A DNA stretch of 64,000 bases. It comes from Martinezella lusitana (GTDB lineage: Bacteria; Pseudomonadota; Alphaproteobacteria; Rhizobiales; Rhizobiaceae). Below the pieces are notes generated by a model. That model had not been told where the DNA came from and did not search any database. It saw only the letters and a program-made list of their open reading frames with translations. The DNA lies in the NCBI RefSeq assembly GCF_900094565.1, contig NZ_FMAF01000003.1, positions 496,001-560,000 on the forward strand. The letters run 5' to 3'. Position numbers and translations under genes: made by a program. Positions 18,628 to 29,549 of the stretch are shown here, one piece after another. The first letter of the stretch is position 1. Every line of letters begins with the position of its first letter.

Positions 18628-18912
18628 ATGACCGAGAAAGAGACATTGGCCGCGGATGCCGACAGCGAGCAGCAGCGGTTGGCCGATCTTGCGGAGATCG
18701 GCGATATCGATCTGTCGCAATACGCGCCGGGAACTTTCGGCTGCCACGAGGCGATGCACACGACGTCGCTCATGCTCGACATGACCGACGATCACTTGCT
18801 GCAACACCCCGCCATCGTCGCGGATCCCGAATTCTACCGTCTTGCCGGCGAAGTTCACGAGGCGCTCTTCGCGCTTTACCAAGCTATTGGCGAGAAGCAT
18901 CTGGCGGATTGA
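18628..18912 (+). CDS. Small conserved-looking hypothetical protein
   Basis: A 94-aa acidic soluble protein with no signal peptide or membrane segment. The sequence is mostly helical, with CHEAMHTTSLMLDMTDDHL in the middle (a Cys and two His close together) and LAGEVHEALFALYQAIGEK at the end. AAAGGTGAACC precedes the ATG, and it lies 32 bp after lysS, possibly on the same transcript. Family not recognised. Confidence 0.7.
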   Translation: MTEKETLAADADSEQQRLADLAEIGDIDLSQYAPGTFGCHEAMHTTSLMLDMTDDHLLQHPAIVADPEFYRLAGEVHEALFALYQAIGEKHLAD

Positions 18913-18953
18913 CGGGGATTCCCCTTCCGCTCACGGCGCAAAGCCAGCTTAGA

Positions 18954-19793
18954 TCAGTTCGTTACCGGCGAGCGTCGTTCGGCAGCACCCGTCATGGTCG
19001 GATCGAGCCCCGGTGAGGGGCTCTTTTCCTTGTCGCTGGCATCGGCGCCGATGAATTCGCCATTCTTGTCATATCCGGGCTGCACGTTGCCGGTCGACTT
19101 CGGCTCCGGAGGAGCCGGCTTCGCTTCCCGCTCTTCCGTCTTGGCAGACGCCTTTTCTTCGGCGGCGATCGCTGCCTTGACCTTGTCCTTCTTGGCATTG
19201 CCGCCAGCACCGGCGTCGGCCGCCAGCGCATTGTCACAATCGCTGTAATCCTTCAATCCGGCCAGTGCTGCATCGATATCCTCGACGGGCATCGTGATCT
19301 CCTCGCCGTAAAACAAGCCAGCAGTGCTTGCGCCGCCATTGTAATAACGTGCTGTGACCGGCTCTTCGACACTGCCTTCGGTAAGTTTGTCGGGATGCGG
19401 GACGTAGACGACGTCGGCCCCCAGCGCCCGACCGCGTATGTCGGATCGAAGCGACGGTCCATTCTTGTCGAGAACCACAACCTGAACGAGATCAGGCTTT
19501 TGCTCCTGGTACACGGCTTTAGCGACACGAAGCGCCGTTCTTACCCGGGTCAAACCATCGGTCGGATCGGTGCGGATATATTTGCGCACCCAGAAGCGAT
19601 TTTCCTTGCGAATGGTCACGAGATTGACGTCGGTGCACTCCAACCCGTTGGGCGAAGGCGACATAAAACCAAGCAGTCTGTCTTTGCCGATACAAAGCGC
19701 GAAAACGCCGGAGGAGCCTATGAGAAAGGCCACTCCGCCGATTATGACGACAAGCTTCCGGGGAATCCGGAAAATGTGCAGTAAGGCGCTCAC
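18954..19793 (-). CDS. Hypothetical membrane-anchored protein
   Basis: About 279 aa with one N-terminal membrane segment (residues 13-35) and no other. The bulk of the protein is a soluble domain (about 45-185), followed by a charged, low-complexity Ala/Lys/Glu/Pro tail that is probably disordered. The open frame runs back to 20165, across the divergent LysR gene. GTG 19793 is preceded by GGGAG at eight bases and removes that overlap, so I use it. Function unknown. Confidence 0.65.
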   Translation of the reverse strand: MSALLHIFRIPRKLVVIIGGVAFLIGSSGVFALCIGKDRLLGFMSPSPNGLECTDVNLVTIRKENRFWVRKYIRTDPTDGLTRVRTALRVAKAVYQEQKPDLVQVVVLDKNGPSLRSDIRGRALGADVVYVPHPDKLTEGSVEEPVTARYYNGGASTAGLFYGEEITMPVEDIDAALAGLKDYSDCDNALAADAGAGGNAKKDKVKAAIAAEEKASAKTEEREAKPAPPEPKSTGNVQPGYDKNGEFIGADASDKEKSPSPGLDPTMTGAAERRSPVTN

Positions 19794-19986
19794 GCCAACT
19801 GCTCCCGCATAGACCGCTCCAAGGCAACAAAGATGATCAACCCTCACGTTAGGGAAATGGCGTTTCGGAATACTTAAAGCAGAAGCGAAACTTGCAACTC
19901 TGACGGCATCGACACAAAAAAGGTCCGAACTTTCACAGCGATGGCGACGCTTGCCTTCGGTGCCGCGCACATGCTCTAACGGCAAC

Positions 19987-20895
19987 ATGGCGTTCACCTT
20001 GAGACAGCTGCAATACTTTGTCGCCGTGGCGGAACAGGGCTCGATCACCCGCGCCGCGCAGAACCTGTCTATCTCGCAATCCTCGGTCACCGAGGCCCTG
20101 AAGGAGCTGGAAGGCGACCTCGGTGTCGAGCTGTTCGACCGGCATCCGCGCGGACTGTCCATCACCCATAACGGCCATCAGTTCCTGCGTCATGCCACGA
20201 AGATTCTGGCGACCGTTTCCGATGCCCGCACGAGCTTTTCCGGCCAGCAGAATGCAGCCGGCGGCACGCTGAACATCGGGGTCACATCGCTCGTCGCGGG
20301 CTATGTCCTGTCGGATCTCCTGGCGCGCTACCGTCGTGCCTGCCCCGGCGTCGAGGTCAGCGCCATCGAAGACAATGGCGGCTATCTGGAACATCTTCTG
20401 GTTGGTGGCGAGCTCGACGTCGCTGTCATGGTCATTTCCAACCTGCGCGACCGCATGGCCCTGCAGGCCGAGATCCTTGAAACGTCGCCCTACCGGCTCT
20501 GGTTGCCCATGGGCCATCCGCTCGTCTCGGCCGACATCATCAGCGTCGCCGATATCACCCGCGAGCCGCTGATCATGCTGACCATCGACGAGATCGAGGA
20601 AAACACCGGCAAGCTGCTGACCGCGCTTGGCGCCCGCCCTCACGTCGCCTTCCGCACACGCTCGGTCGAGGCGGTGCGCAGCCTCGTTGCAACAGGCGCC
20701 GGCGTGGCGCTGCTGCCGGACCTCGTCTATCGCCCCTGGTCGCTCGAAGGCGACCGCATCGAGAGCCGCGACGTGTCCGGCTCGTTGCCGGTCGTGCAGG
20801 TCGGCATGGTGTGGCGCAAGGGATCAAGCCTGCCGCAGGCCGCCCGGGACTTCGTCGGCGTCGCGGAGAGCATGCGCTCCGGGCGCCAGAGATAA
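19987..20895 (+). CDS. LysR-family transcriptional regulator
   Basis: Regulator of 302 aa with the LysR HTH at the N-terminus (FTLRQLQYFVAVAEQGSI, then AAQNLSISQSSVTEALKEL at 26-44) and a two-lobed effector domain after residue 90. ATG 19987 is chosen because the motif follows at once, although the upstream SD is weak. Its nearest downstream genes are an exonuclease and the polyamine-type importer; it may control either, but nothing in the sequence proves it. Confidence 0.85.
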   Translation: MAFTLRQLQYFVAVAEQGSITRAAQNLSISQSSVTEALKELEGDLGVELFDRHPRGLSITHNGHQFLRHATKILATVSDARTSFSGQQNAAGGTLNIGVTSLVAGYVLSDLLARYRRACPGVEVSAIEDNGGYLEHLLVGGELDVAVMVISNLRDRMALQAEILETSPYRLWLPMGHPLVSADIISVADITREPLIMLTIDEIEENTGKLLTALGARPHVAFRTRSVEAVRSLVATGAGVALLPDLVYRPWSLEGDRIESRDVSGSLPVVQVGMVWRKGSSLPQAARDFVGVAESMRSGRQR

Positions 20896-20931
20896 CGCAA
20901 CGCCAATCATTGCGAAGGAAAGGGACCGATT

Positions 20932-21546
20932 ATGAAGAACGCAATCATATTCGACTGCGAATTTCTTTGTCTTGAAGGCTCGCAACGCAGATTCTGGTGC
21001 GCGGCCCATGATCCCGATCCGGTCATCGCTGAGATCGGCGCCGTCAAGCTGGGGCTGGAAGGCGATTTTCCTATTTTGGGCACCTATAAGGCCTATGTTC
21101 GCCCGATCGACAGATTTGGCAACCAATATGCGCTCGACCCGTTCTTCACCACGCTGACCGGCATTACCGACGAGAATATCAAGGCCGAAGGAGTGGCCTT
21201 GCAGGATGCGCTTGCTGGCCTCGACAGCTTCTCGGACGGCGCCCGCTTATGGTCCTGGGGCAAGGACGAACTGAACATGGTGGCGATCAGCTGCTATGTC
21301 TCAGGAATTCAGCCGCCAATTCCCGCCCACCGGTTCGACAATGCCGTCAAGCTCCTGATTGCGGCGGGAATGCCGATCGAGGATCTGGCGAAGACGCCGA
21401 GCAACAAGCTTGCCGACTACTATGGCGTGGAACATCCGCATTTACAGGGTCATGACGCGCTCGACGATGCACTTTCAGTGTCATATACCCTGCAATACCT
21501 TATGAAGGCTGAACATTTGCGGCCTGAAGTCTTCGATCGCAACTAG
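20932..21546 (+). CDS. DEDDh-type 3'-5' exonuclease (DnaQ/ERI-1-like)
   Basis: Soluble nuclease of 204 aa with the DEDDh active site. FDCEF gives Asp8 and Glu10, WSWGKDELN supplies the second motif, and GHDALDDALS gives the His and Asp of the third. The arrangement resembles the ERI-1/KapD branch of the exonuclease superfamily rather than the polymerase proofreading subunit. AAGGAAAGGGACC precedes the ATG. It follows the LysR gene by 36 bp. Substrate (RNA or DNA) is unknown. Confidence 0.82.
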   Translation: MKNAIIFDCEFLCLEGSQRRFWCAAHDPDPVIAEIGAVKLGLEGDFPILGTYKAYVRPIDRFGNQYALDPFFTTLTGITDENIKAEGVALQDALAGLDSFSDGARLWSWGKDELNMVAISCYVSGIQPPIPAHRFDNAVKLLIAAGMPIEDLAKTPSNKLADYYGVEHPHLQGHDALDDALSVSYTLQYLMKAEHLRPEVFDRN

Positions 21547-21635
21547 CAGCGCCGCGCTTTAACTTGGTGCATATGGAGTGCGATCGCCTCTCAAGCAGGC
21601 CATATTCCCCCTCACCTACGGTCACATGCGAAGCA

Positions 21636-21650
21636 ATCGGAATTTCCGAT
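21636..21650. promoter_or_regulatory. Palindrome upstream of the ydcS-like gene
   Basis: ATCGGAATTTCCGAT has perfect 7-bp arms about one central base, 120 bp before the ydcS-type start. It is a candidate operator; the regulator is unknown. Confidence 0.35.
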
Positions 21651-21769
21651 ATCGACTTTCTGATAAATGAATTTGCGAATGCGGCGAAATCGGATCACCT
21701 TTTCTTCCGGGAACAAAAAGCCAGCTACTGGCTCCGCCAATATCAAGGCTCAAAAACCGGGAGAGTCCG

Positions 21770-22930
21770 ATGAAGCATCTGCTGAAATCATGCACGGCTG
21801 CATTCGCATGCTTAAGTTTCGCCACGCAGGTCATAGCTGCTGAGCCGCTGAAGACGCTCGGCAAGGGCGAAGGCGCCGTCAGCATCGTTGCCTGGGCCGG
21901 CTATATCGAGCGCGGCGAAAGCGACAAGAATTACGACTGGGTCACCGGTTTCGAGAAGGAAACGGGCTGCAAGGTCAGCGTCAAGACCGCCGCGACCTCG
22001 GACGAAATGGTCGCCCTGATGAACGAAGGCGGCTTCGACCTCGTCACTGCCTCCGGTGACGCATCGCTGCGGCTCGTCGCCGGCAAGCGCGTCCAGCCGA
22101 TCAACACCGACCTGATCCCGAGCTGGAAGACCCTCGACGACCGGCTGAAGAATGCTCCCTGGAACACGGTGAACGGCGTCCATTACGGCGTTCCCTATCT
22201 CTGGGGGCCGAACGTGCTGATGTACAACACCGACGCCTTCAAGGGTGAGGCACCGAAGAGCTGGAACGTCGTTTTCGAAGAAACGACCCTTCCCGACGGC
22301 AAATCCAACAAGGGCCGCGTCCAGGCCTATGACGGCCCGATTTATATCGCCGACGCCGCCCTCTATCTGATGGCCCACAAGCCCGAACTCGGCATCAAGG
22401 ACCCGTACGAGCTCAACGAAGATCAATACAAGGCCGCCCTCGACCTGCTGCGCGGCCAGCGCAAGCTCGTCAGCCGCTACTGGCATGATGCGATGATCCA
22501 GACCGACGACTTCAAGAACGAAGGCGTTGTTGCCTCCGGCTCCTGGCCGTTCCAGGTGAACCTGCTGCAGGCCGACAAGCAGAAGATCGCCTCGACCTTC
22601 CCGGATGAGGGAACGACCGGATGGGCCGATACGACCATGCTGCATGCCGACAGCGAACATCCGAACTGTGCCTATATGTGGATGGAGCATTCGCTCCAGG
22701 CCAAGGTTCAGGGCGACGCGGCAGCATGGTTTGGCGCCGTGCCCTCGGTTCCGGCCGCCTGCAAGGGCAATGAGCTGCTGACCGACAGTGGCTGCGCCAC
22801 CAACGGCTACGATCACTTCGACAAGATCAAGTTCTGGAAAACCCCTGTTGCGAAATGCGGCACGCAGGGCGAATGCGTGCCCTATCATCGCTGGGTCTCC
22901 GACTATATCGGCGTGATCGGCGGGCGGTGA
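21770..22930 (+). CDS. ydcS: Polyamine-type ABC transporter substrate-binding protein
   Basis: Periplasmic binding protein of 386 aa with a signal peptide (about 1-23) and a PotD/PotF-type type II fold: SIVAWAGYIERG near 40, VNGVHYGVPYLWGPNVLMYN near 137. Length and neighbours match E. coli YdcS. ATG 21770 follows GGGAGAGTCCG. It starts an operon of binding protein, ATPase, two permeases and aldehyde dehydrogenase, the order of ydcSTUV-patD. Putrescine or a related amine is a likely ligand, inferred from that order. Confidence 0.88.
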   Translation: MKHLLKSCTAAFACLSFATQVIAAEPLKTLGKGEGAVSIVAWAGYIERGESDKNYDWVTGFEKETGCKVSVKTAATSDEMVALMNEGGFDLVTASGDASLRLVAGKRVQPINTDLIPSWKTLDDRLKNAPWNTVNGVHYGVPYLWGPNVLMYNTDAFKGEAPKSWNVVFEETTLPDGKSNKGRVQAYDGPIYIADAALYLMAHKPELGIKDPYELNEDQYKAALDLLRGQRKLVSRYWHDAMIQTDDFKNEGVVASGSWPFQVNLLQADKQKIASTFPDEGTTGWADTTMLHADSEHPNCAYMWMEHSLQAKVQGDAAAWFGAVPSVPAACKGNELLTDSGCATNGYDHFDKIKFWKTPVAKCGTQGECVPYHRWVSDYIGVIGGR

Positions 22931-22933
22931 CGT

Positions 22934-23089
22934 CTCTTCTTCCCCAGCGGGGAGAAGATGCCCGTCAGGGCAGATAAGGGGGCGAGGAGCGAAGCGACGA
23001 ACGTCCTGAGCGATGAGAGAAGGACAGCTTATGCCGCGCTCCCCCTCATCCGACCCTTCGGGCCACCTTCTCCCCGCTGGGGAGAAGGA
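22934..23089. repeat. Composite inverted-repeat element 2 (between ydcS- and ydcT-like genes)
   Basis: Left unit 22934-22981 (CTTCTTCCCCAGCGGGGAG, then GCCCGTCAGGGC) and right unit 23041-23089 (CTTCTCCCCGCTGGGGAGAAG, preceded by CCCTTCGGG) are inverted relatives separated by about 60 bp. Each folds into stable hairpins. The element sits inside an operon, between the binding-protein gene and the rest, where hairpins often set the excess of binding protein. Confidence 0.75.
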
Positions 23090-23159
23090 GAAGTGTCTCC
23101 GCCAAGCGCCCTTCGAACATCAAGCCGGCGCAAGACATAACCATTTTGGGGAGAAACCA

Positions 23160-24142
<983 letters not shown>

Positions 24143-24146
<4 letters not shown>

Positions 24147-25117
24147 ACGCCGCCGCCTTCCCAGCCTCGTCAGCGCAAGCGCCGGCCTCGATCCTGCCGA
24201 GCCGGGGCGGCTTCTTCGGCCGCCTCTCGGATCTCTTCTGGCGCCGTCCGCGACTGCTGCTCTTCCTCATGCTGACGCCGCCGCTGCTCTGGCTCGGCGT
24301 CATCTATATCGGCTCGCTGATCGCGCTGCTGCTGCAGAGTTTCTTCTCGATCGACGACTTCTCGGGAATGGTGAACTACGAATTCACCCTCTCGACCTAT
24401 GCGCAGCTGCTGAATTCAGCCAATTTCGATATCATCGTCCGCACGGTGGTCATGGCCGCCCTCGTCACGTTAGCCTCCGCCTTCGTCGCTTTCCCGATCG
24501 CCTATTATGCGGCGCGCTATGCCCAGGGAAAATGGAAGGCGCTGTTCTATCTCGGCGTCATGCTGCCGCTCTGGTCGAGCTATCTGGTGAAGGTCTACGC
24601 CTGGAAGCTGATCCTCGCCAAGGAGGGCATCCTCACCTGGATCTTCGACAAGCTGCATCTGGGTTGGCTGCTCGACGGCGTGCTCGCTTTGCCCATCATC
24701 GGCGGCAATTCGCTGTCGGTGAGCTATATCGGCACCTTCCTGGTCTTCGTCTATATCTGGTTGCCCTATATGATTCTGCCGACGCAGGCTGCTCTCGAGC
24801 GCGTGCCGGCCAATCTGCTCGAAGCCTCGTCCGACCTTGGTGCGACGCCGAACCAGACCTTCCGCACCGTGCTGCTGCCGCTGGCGCTGCCCGGCATCGT
24901 CGCCGGCTCGATCTTCACCTTCTCGCTGACATTGGGCGACTACATCATCCCGCAGATCATCGGCTCCTCGCGCCTCTTCATCGGCCAGGCCGTCTATGCG
25001 CAGCAGGGCACCGCGGGCAACGTGCCGCTTGCCGCAGCCTTCTCGGTTGTGCCGATTGTCATCATGGCCATCTATCTCTGGATCGCCAAGAAACAGGGAG
25101 CTTTCGATGCGCTCTGA
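24143..25117 (+). CDS. ydcU: Polyamine-type ABC transporter permease 1
   Basis: Inner-membrane subunit of 324 aa, PotB-like. It has a cytoplasmic N-terminal extension of about 40 residues, six membrane helices, and the EAA-type loop [17 protein letters not shown] near 230. It overlaps the ATPase gene by 4 bp and the second permease by 11 bp, showing tight operon structure. Confidence 0.92.
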
Positions 25118-25922
25118 TCGCGGCCAACGCGCCTCCCTATCGTTGAAGACAGCCGCTGCCGGCGGCCTGCTCTTCCTGCATCTGCCGATCCTTCTGATTT
25201 TCGTCTATGCCTTCACGACCGAGGAGAAGAGCTATCAGTGGCCACCACCCGGCTTCACGCTGCAATGGTTCGGCATTGCCTGGAACCGGCCGGACATCTG
25301 GTCGTCCCTGGCGCTCTCGGTGCAGGTGGCGACCATCGCGACTGCCATTGCGCTCGTGCTCGGCACGCTTTGCGCCGCCGCCGTCAGCCAGACCAAGTTC
25401 TTCGGCCGCGAGGCGATCTCGCTGCTGGTCATCCTGCCGATCGCGCTTCCGGGCATCATCACCGGCATTGCGCTGCGTTCCGCCTTCAGCCTGTTCGACA
25501 TCCCGTTTTCAGTCTGGACCATCGTTCTCGGCCATGCGACCTTCTGCGTCGTCGTTGTCTATAACAACGCAGTCGCCCGCTTCCGCCGCACCTCCGGTTC
25601 GCTGATCGAGGCGTCCATGGATCTCGGCGCCGATGGCTTCCAGACCTTCCGCCATATCATCCTGCCGAATATCGGCACGGCGCTGCTCGCCGGCGGCATG
25701 CTCGCCTTCGCGCTGTCCTTCGATGAAGTCATCGTCACCACATTTACCGGCGGTCAGCAGATGACCCTGCCGATCTGGATGCTGGAGGAGCTTATCCGCC
25801 CGCGCCAGCGACCCGTGACCAACGTCGTCGCCATGGTCGTCGTGCTTGTCACTTTCCTGCCGATCCTGGCAGCCTACTATCTTACCCGCGACGGCGATCA
25901 GATCGCCGGCGGCGGCAAATGA
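25107..25922 (+). CDS. ydcV: Polyamine-type ABC transporter permease 2
   Basis: Inner-membrane subunit of 271 aa, PotC-like, with six predicted helices and the EAA-type loop [17 protein letters not shown] near 167. ATG 25107 lies within the end of the first permease gene, the usual coupling; longer upstream starts would run far into that gene. With its neighbours it forms the complete importer. Confidence 0.91.
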   Translation: MRSDRGQRASLSLKTAAAGGLLFLHLPILLIFVYAFTTEEKSYQWPPPGFTLQWFGIAWNRPDIWSSLALSVQVATIATAIALVLGTLCAAAVSQTKFFGREAISLLVILPIALPGIITGIALRSAFSLFDIPFSVWTIVLGHATFCVVVVYNNAVARFRRTSGSLIEASMDLGADGFQTFRHIILPNIGTALLAGGMLAFALSFDEVIVTTFTGGQQMTLPIWMLEELIRPRQRPVTNVVAMVVVLVTFLPILAAYYLTRDGDQIAGGGK

Positions 25923-25935
25923 AAGGGAGATAAAT

Positions 25936-27363
25936 ATGGATACCCAGATGCTGATCGGCTCCCGCTTCGAAGCCGGCATGGAAACGGAAGAGCATGTCCT
26001 CAACCCGAAGACGGGCGAGACCGTGCTCGACCTGCCGGAGGCCTCGCTCGGCCAGATCGATGCCGCCGTCGATGCTGCCGAAAAGGCCTTCACGAGCTGG
26101 TCACAGACGACGCCGAGCCAGCGTTCGGCCTATCTCCTCAAGATCGCCGACGCCATCGAGAGGGATGCCGAAGGCTTCGCTGCCCTCGAAGCACTCAACT
26201 GCGGCAAGCCCATCAATGCCGTCCTTAATGACGAGATCCCCGCCATCGTCGATTGCTACCGCTTCTTTGCCGGCGCCGTGCGCAACCTGCATGGCCCGGT
26301 CGCCGGCGAGTATCTGCCCGGCCACACCTCGATGATCCGCCGCGACCCGATCGGCATCGTCGGCTCGATCGCGCCGTGGAACTATCCGCTGATGATGATG
26401 GCCTGGAAGCTGGCGCCGGCGATTGCCGGCGGCAACACCGTGGTCTTCAAGCCCTCCGAACAGACGCCGCTGACGGCGCTGAAGATGGCGAAGCTGCTCT
26501 CAGAGATCCTGCCCGAGGGCGTCGTCAACGTCATCCTCGGTCGCGGCGAGAGCGTCGGCAATGCGCTGATCAACCATCCGAAGATCGGCATGGTCTCGAT
26601 AACGGGCGATGTCGCCACGGGCAAGAAGGTGCTTGCCGCTGCCGCCAAGACCGTCAAGCGCACCCACCTCGAACTCGGTGGCAAGGCGCCCGTCGTCATC
26701 TTCGACGACGCCGACATCGACGCCGTTGTCGCCGGCATCCGGACCTTCGGCTATTATAATGCTGGGCAGGACTGTACGGCCGCCTGCCGCATCTATGCCG
26801 ACGCCAAGGTCTACGACAATTTCGTCGCCGACCTGACTTCCGCCGTCTCCAGCATCAAGTTCAACCAGGCCGACGACACGGAGAACGAGATCGGCCCGCT
26901 GATCTCCAAGCGCCAGCGGGATCGCGTCGAAAGCTTCGTCACCCGCGCCGCCGAACACAAGCACATGGAAATCACCACCGGCGGCAAGACCTCCGGCGAG
27001 CGCGGCTTCTTCTACGCCCCGACCGTGGTTGCCGGCGCAACGCAGGACGACGAGATCGTCCGCCGCGAAGTCTTCGGCCCTGTGGTCTCGGTCACGCGCT
27101 TCACCAATCCCGACGACGCCGTTGCCTGGGCCAATGACAGCGACTACGGCCTTGCCTCCTCCGTCTGGACCAGAGACATCAGCCGCGGAATGCGGACGGC
27201 CGCCCGACTGCAATATGGCTGCACCTGGATCAACACCCACTTCATGCTGGTCAACGAAATGCCGCATGGCGGCCTGAAACAATCCGGCTATGGCAAGGAT
27301 ATGTCAGTCTACGCTATCGAAGATTATACGGCCGTCCGACATGTGATGATCAATCATGGGTGA
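25936..27363 (+). CDS. patD: Aldehyde dehydrogenase, gamma-aminobutyraldehyde dehydrogenase type
   Basis: NAD-dependent dehydrogenase of 475 aa (E. coli PatD is 474). The general base is in [13 protein letters not shown], and the catalytic Cys lies in [21 protein letters not shown] precedes ATG 25936, 13 bp after the second permease. In E. coli the enzyme oxidises 4-aminobutanal from putrescine to GABA and sits beside ydcSTUV, the same order as here, so uptake and oxidation of an amine or aminoaldehyde is the probable role. Betaine-aldehyde dehydrogenase activity is the main alternative. Confidence 0.9.
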   Translation: MDTQMLIGSRFEAGMETEEHVLNPKTGETVLDLPEASLGQIDAAVDAAEKAFTSWSQTTPSQRSAYLLKIADAIERDAEGFAALEALNCGKPINAVLNDEIPAIVDCYRFFAGAVRNLHGPVAGEYLPGHTSMIRRDPIGIVGSIAPWNYPLMMMAWKLAPAIAGGNTVVFKPSEQTPLTALKMAKLLSEILPEGVVNVILGRGESVGNALINHPKIGMVSITGDVATGKKVLAAAAKTVKRTHLELGGKAPVVIFDDADIDAVVAGIRTFGYYNAGQDCTAACRIYADAKVYDNFVADLTSAVSSIKFNQADDTENEIGPLISKRQRDRVESFVTRAAEHKHMEITTGGKTSGERGFFYAPTVVAGATQDDEIVRREVFGPVVSVTRFTNPDDAVAWANDSDYGLASSVWTRDISRGMRTAARLQYGCTWINTHFMLVNEMPHGGLKQSGYGKDMSVYAIEDYTAVRHVMINHG

Positions 27364-27409
27364 GGCATAGATCTCGATCAGGTCGGTTTTCCGAATTTGG
27401 GACAGCGTT

Positions 27410-27600
27410 GTGCCCCCTCCCTCTCTGTCGGGACATCTCTCCCACAAGGAGGGAGATCGTTGGGCGTTTGACGCCCGCCTTCACCAAAATCGGGACATCC
27501 GTGCCAGCAGATGCAATGTCAGCGTGAGATGAGAGGATGCCACAAGTTACCAATCTCCCCCCTCGTGGGGGAGATGTCACGAAGTGACAGAGGGGGTGCC
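27410..27600. repeat. Composite inverted-repeat element 3 (after patD)
   Basis: This element takes up much of the 351-bp gap 27364-27714. Left unit 27410-27460 (CATCTCTCCCACAAGGAGGG) and right unit 27552-27600 (ATCTCCCCCCTCGTGGGGGA, then TGTCACGAAGTGACA) are inverted copies about 90 bp apart. The right unit also folds alone into two perfect hairpins. The rest of the gap shows no gene and should hold the promoter of the DUF1328 gene. Confidence 0.75.
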
Positions 27601-27714
27601 CCACTCGCCACAAATTCAGCAGCACCTGCGATAACACTCCTTAATCGAAACGGCTTCGGAACAATTTACCGTCCTTCCGCGTCTTTAAGGAGTGCAACGC
27701 AGAGGAGATTCACC

Positions 27715-27888
27715 ATGCTGAAGTGGGCACTTATATTCTTTGTTATTTCGCTGATTAGCGGCTTTTTCGGCTTTTCCGGCGTGTCGGCGGCAACCGCAAC
27801 CATCGCGCGCGTCCTCTTCGCCATCTTCCTGATCATCTTCCTGGTGTTCCTGGTTCTGGCTGTTATGGCCGGCAACGCCGTGGTCTGA
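27715..27888 (+). CDS. DUF1328-family small membrane protein
   Basis: A 57-aa, very hydrophobic peptide with two membrane helices (about 3-25 and 30-52) separated by a short Gly/Ser/Ala loop, matching the DUF1328/YtjA family in length and in the opening [16 protein letters not shown]. The ATG is preceded by AGAGGAG. The family is common in proteobacteria and has no settled function; it is often stress-induced. Confidence 0.88.
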   Translation: MLKWALIFFVISLISGFFGFSGVSAATATIARVLFAIFLIIFLVFLVLAVMAGNAVV

Positions 27889-27919
27889 GGATATAAGCCG
27901 CTATTTTTGAAGGGCGGGC

Positions 27920-28594
27920 CTAGATCAGGCTCGCCCCTACATTTATGGCGAGCGCCAGGATGGTCGTGTTGAACAGGAACGACAGGATGGCGTGCAGAAG
28001 CACCAGCTTACGCATCCCGACGGTGGAAACGCCGATGTCGGCGGTTTGCGCGGCGACGCCGATGGTGAAGGAGAAATAGAGAAAATCCCAATAGATCGGC
28101 TCTTCCACCGGCTCGGCGAATTTAAGCCCCTGCCCCTTGCCCAGGCTGCCATAGAAGCGATGCGCATAGTGGGTGGTAAACAACGTGTGCAGAAACGCCC
28201 ATGAAATCAGGATCGTCACGATCGCCATCATCACGCGGAAGAATGCGACCTCCGGCGACGCATCCTTCACACCAATCAGATCCAACACGATACCGCCGAT
28301 GCTGGCAATCGCGGCCGCGATCGACAGGAACAGCAGCAACCCGTCCGAAAAATCGAGATCGGCGGAGCGTTTGCGGATCCGTTGCACATTGGCCGTCAGC
28401 ATCCGGTAGAGACTATAGAGGATATAGACGACGGCAGTCGTATCCCAGGCGATGAGCAGATTGCTCGTGTCGAGATCCCTGGAGGTCAGCAGCAGAAACA
28501 CGGCGATACCGGCGAGTACGGCAATCAGGATCACTTGATGCTTGCGCAACAGCACGAGACCCCTGGAACGCTGCAACAGTCCGTTGGTGCTCAT
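27920..28594 (-). CDS. DUF1345-family membrane protein
   Basis: Integral membrane protein of 224 aa with about five helices. It shows the family hallmark YWDFLYFSFTIGVAAQTADI near residue 165, followed by RKLVLLHAILSFLFNT. A longer frame starts at 28672, but ATG 28594 has GGGAG upstream and fits the family. It is convergent with the DUF1328 gene. Function unknown. Confidence 0.88.
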   Translation of the reverse strand: MSTNGLLQRSRGLVLLRKHQVILIAVLAGIAVFLLLTSRDLDTSNLLIAWDTTAVVYILYSLYRMLTANVQRIRKRSADLDFSDGLLLFLSIAAAIASIGGIVLDLIGVKDASPEVAFFRVMMAIVTILISWAFLHTLFTTHYAHRFYGSLGKGQGLKFAEPVEEPIYWDFLYFSFTIGVAAQTADIGVSTVGMRKLVLLHAILSFLFNTTILALAINVGASLI

Positions 28595-28703
28595 GCGCCG
28601 TTCTCCCGATCGAAAATCGCCTTGCAGAACCGATTCGCAAACGAGAGTGGCAAATAAAAGGAGGCCCCGCAATACGGAGCCTCTTATCGGTCAAGCGAGG
28701 GAT

Positions 28704-29435
28704 TCAGCCGGTCCAGCCGCCGTCGACGACGTGGATCTGGCCCGTCGTGAAGCCTGCCTCGTCGCCAGCCAGGTAGGTCACCAGCGCAGCGATCTCTTCG
28801 GCGTTTGCAATCCGGCCCATCGGCTGGCGTGCAATGAAATCCTTCATCGCCTTGTCGTAGTCGCCCGTTGCCCGCAGCCGCTCGTGCAGTGAGGGGCTGT
28901 CGACCGTGCCCGGGCAGATAGCATTGGCGCGGATGCCCTTGGAGACGAAATCGGCGGCGATCGACTTGGTAAGCCCGATAACGGCGGCCTTCGAGGCGCA
29001 ATAGGCGAAGCGGTTGGGCACGCCCTTCACGCTGGAGGCAACCGAAGCCATGTTGACGATCGAGCCCTTGCCCTTGTCAAGCATGCCCGGCAGGAAGGTG
29101 CGGCATGTCGTGTACATCGCCTTGGCGTTGAGGTTGAAGGAGAAATCCCAATCCTTCTCTTCGCAGTCTAGGATCGTGCCCGCATGCACGAAGCCGGCAC
29201 AATTGAAGAGCACGTCGATGGGGCCGATTTCGCTGGCGTAAGCCTTGACCGCGGCACTGTTCAGCACATCAAGCACATGCTTGCTGGCGCCTTCCAGCGT
29301 CGAAAGCGTCTGCTCGTTGATATCGGTCGCGTATACATGCGCACCGAGCGAAATGAAGCGCTCCGCCGTCGCCCGGCCGATGCCCTGCCCCGCCGCCGTG
29401 ATGACGACCTTCTTGCCTTCCAACCCGTGACCCAT
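28704..29435 (-). CDS. Short-chain dehydrogenase/reductase
   Basis: NAD(P)-dependent oxidoreductase of 243 aa. The cofactor motif TAAGQGIGRATAE is at residues 13-25, NCAG near 83, and the catalytic YCASKAA near 145. The C-terminus DGGWTG is typical of sugar or hydroxyacid SDRs related to 2-keto-3-deoxy-L-fuconate dehydrogenase and BDH2. It is the last gene of the long minus-strand run, 114 bp after the leaderless binding-protein homologue; that gap contains a CCGCCGG/CCGGCGG hairpin. It could oxidise a sugar or a 2-keto-3-deoxy acid; its exact step is not determined. Confidence 0.88.
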   Translation of the reverse strand: MGHGLEGKKVVITAAGQGIGRATAERFISLGAHVYATDINEQTLSTLEGASKHVLDVLNSAAVKAYASEIGPIDVLFNCAGFVHAGTILDCEEKDWDFSFNLNAKAMYTTCRTFLPGMLDKGKGSIVNMASVASSVKGVPNRFAYCASKAAVIGLTKSIAADFVSKGIRANAICPGTVDSPSLHERLRATGDYDKAMKDFIARQPMGRIANAEEIAALVTYLAGDEAGFTTGQIHVVDGGWTG

Positions 29436-29549
29436 AATCCTGATCCTTTCCTCGGGAATATGATCTCATCCATTCCGGCCGCCGGAAAAGTCACCGGCGG
29501 TATGTCAGATAAGATCATGCAATAACAAACAGATGGCGCAGCCTTTGCC

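Noticed and set aside
21564..21773. A 69-aa TTG-started frame ending at the ydcS-like start
   Set aside because: Although its stop overlaps the next start (ATGA), it has no SD, and the region looks like promoter sequence with a palindrome.
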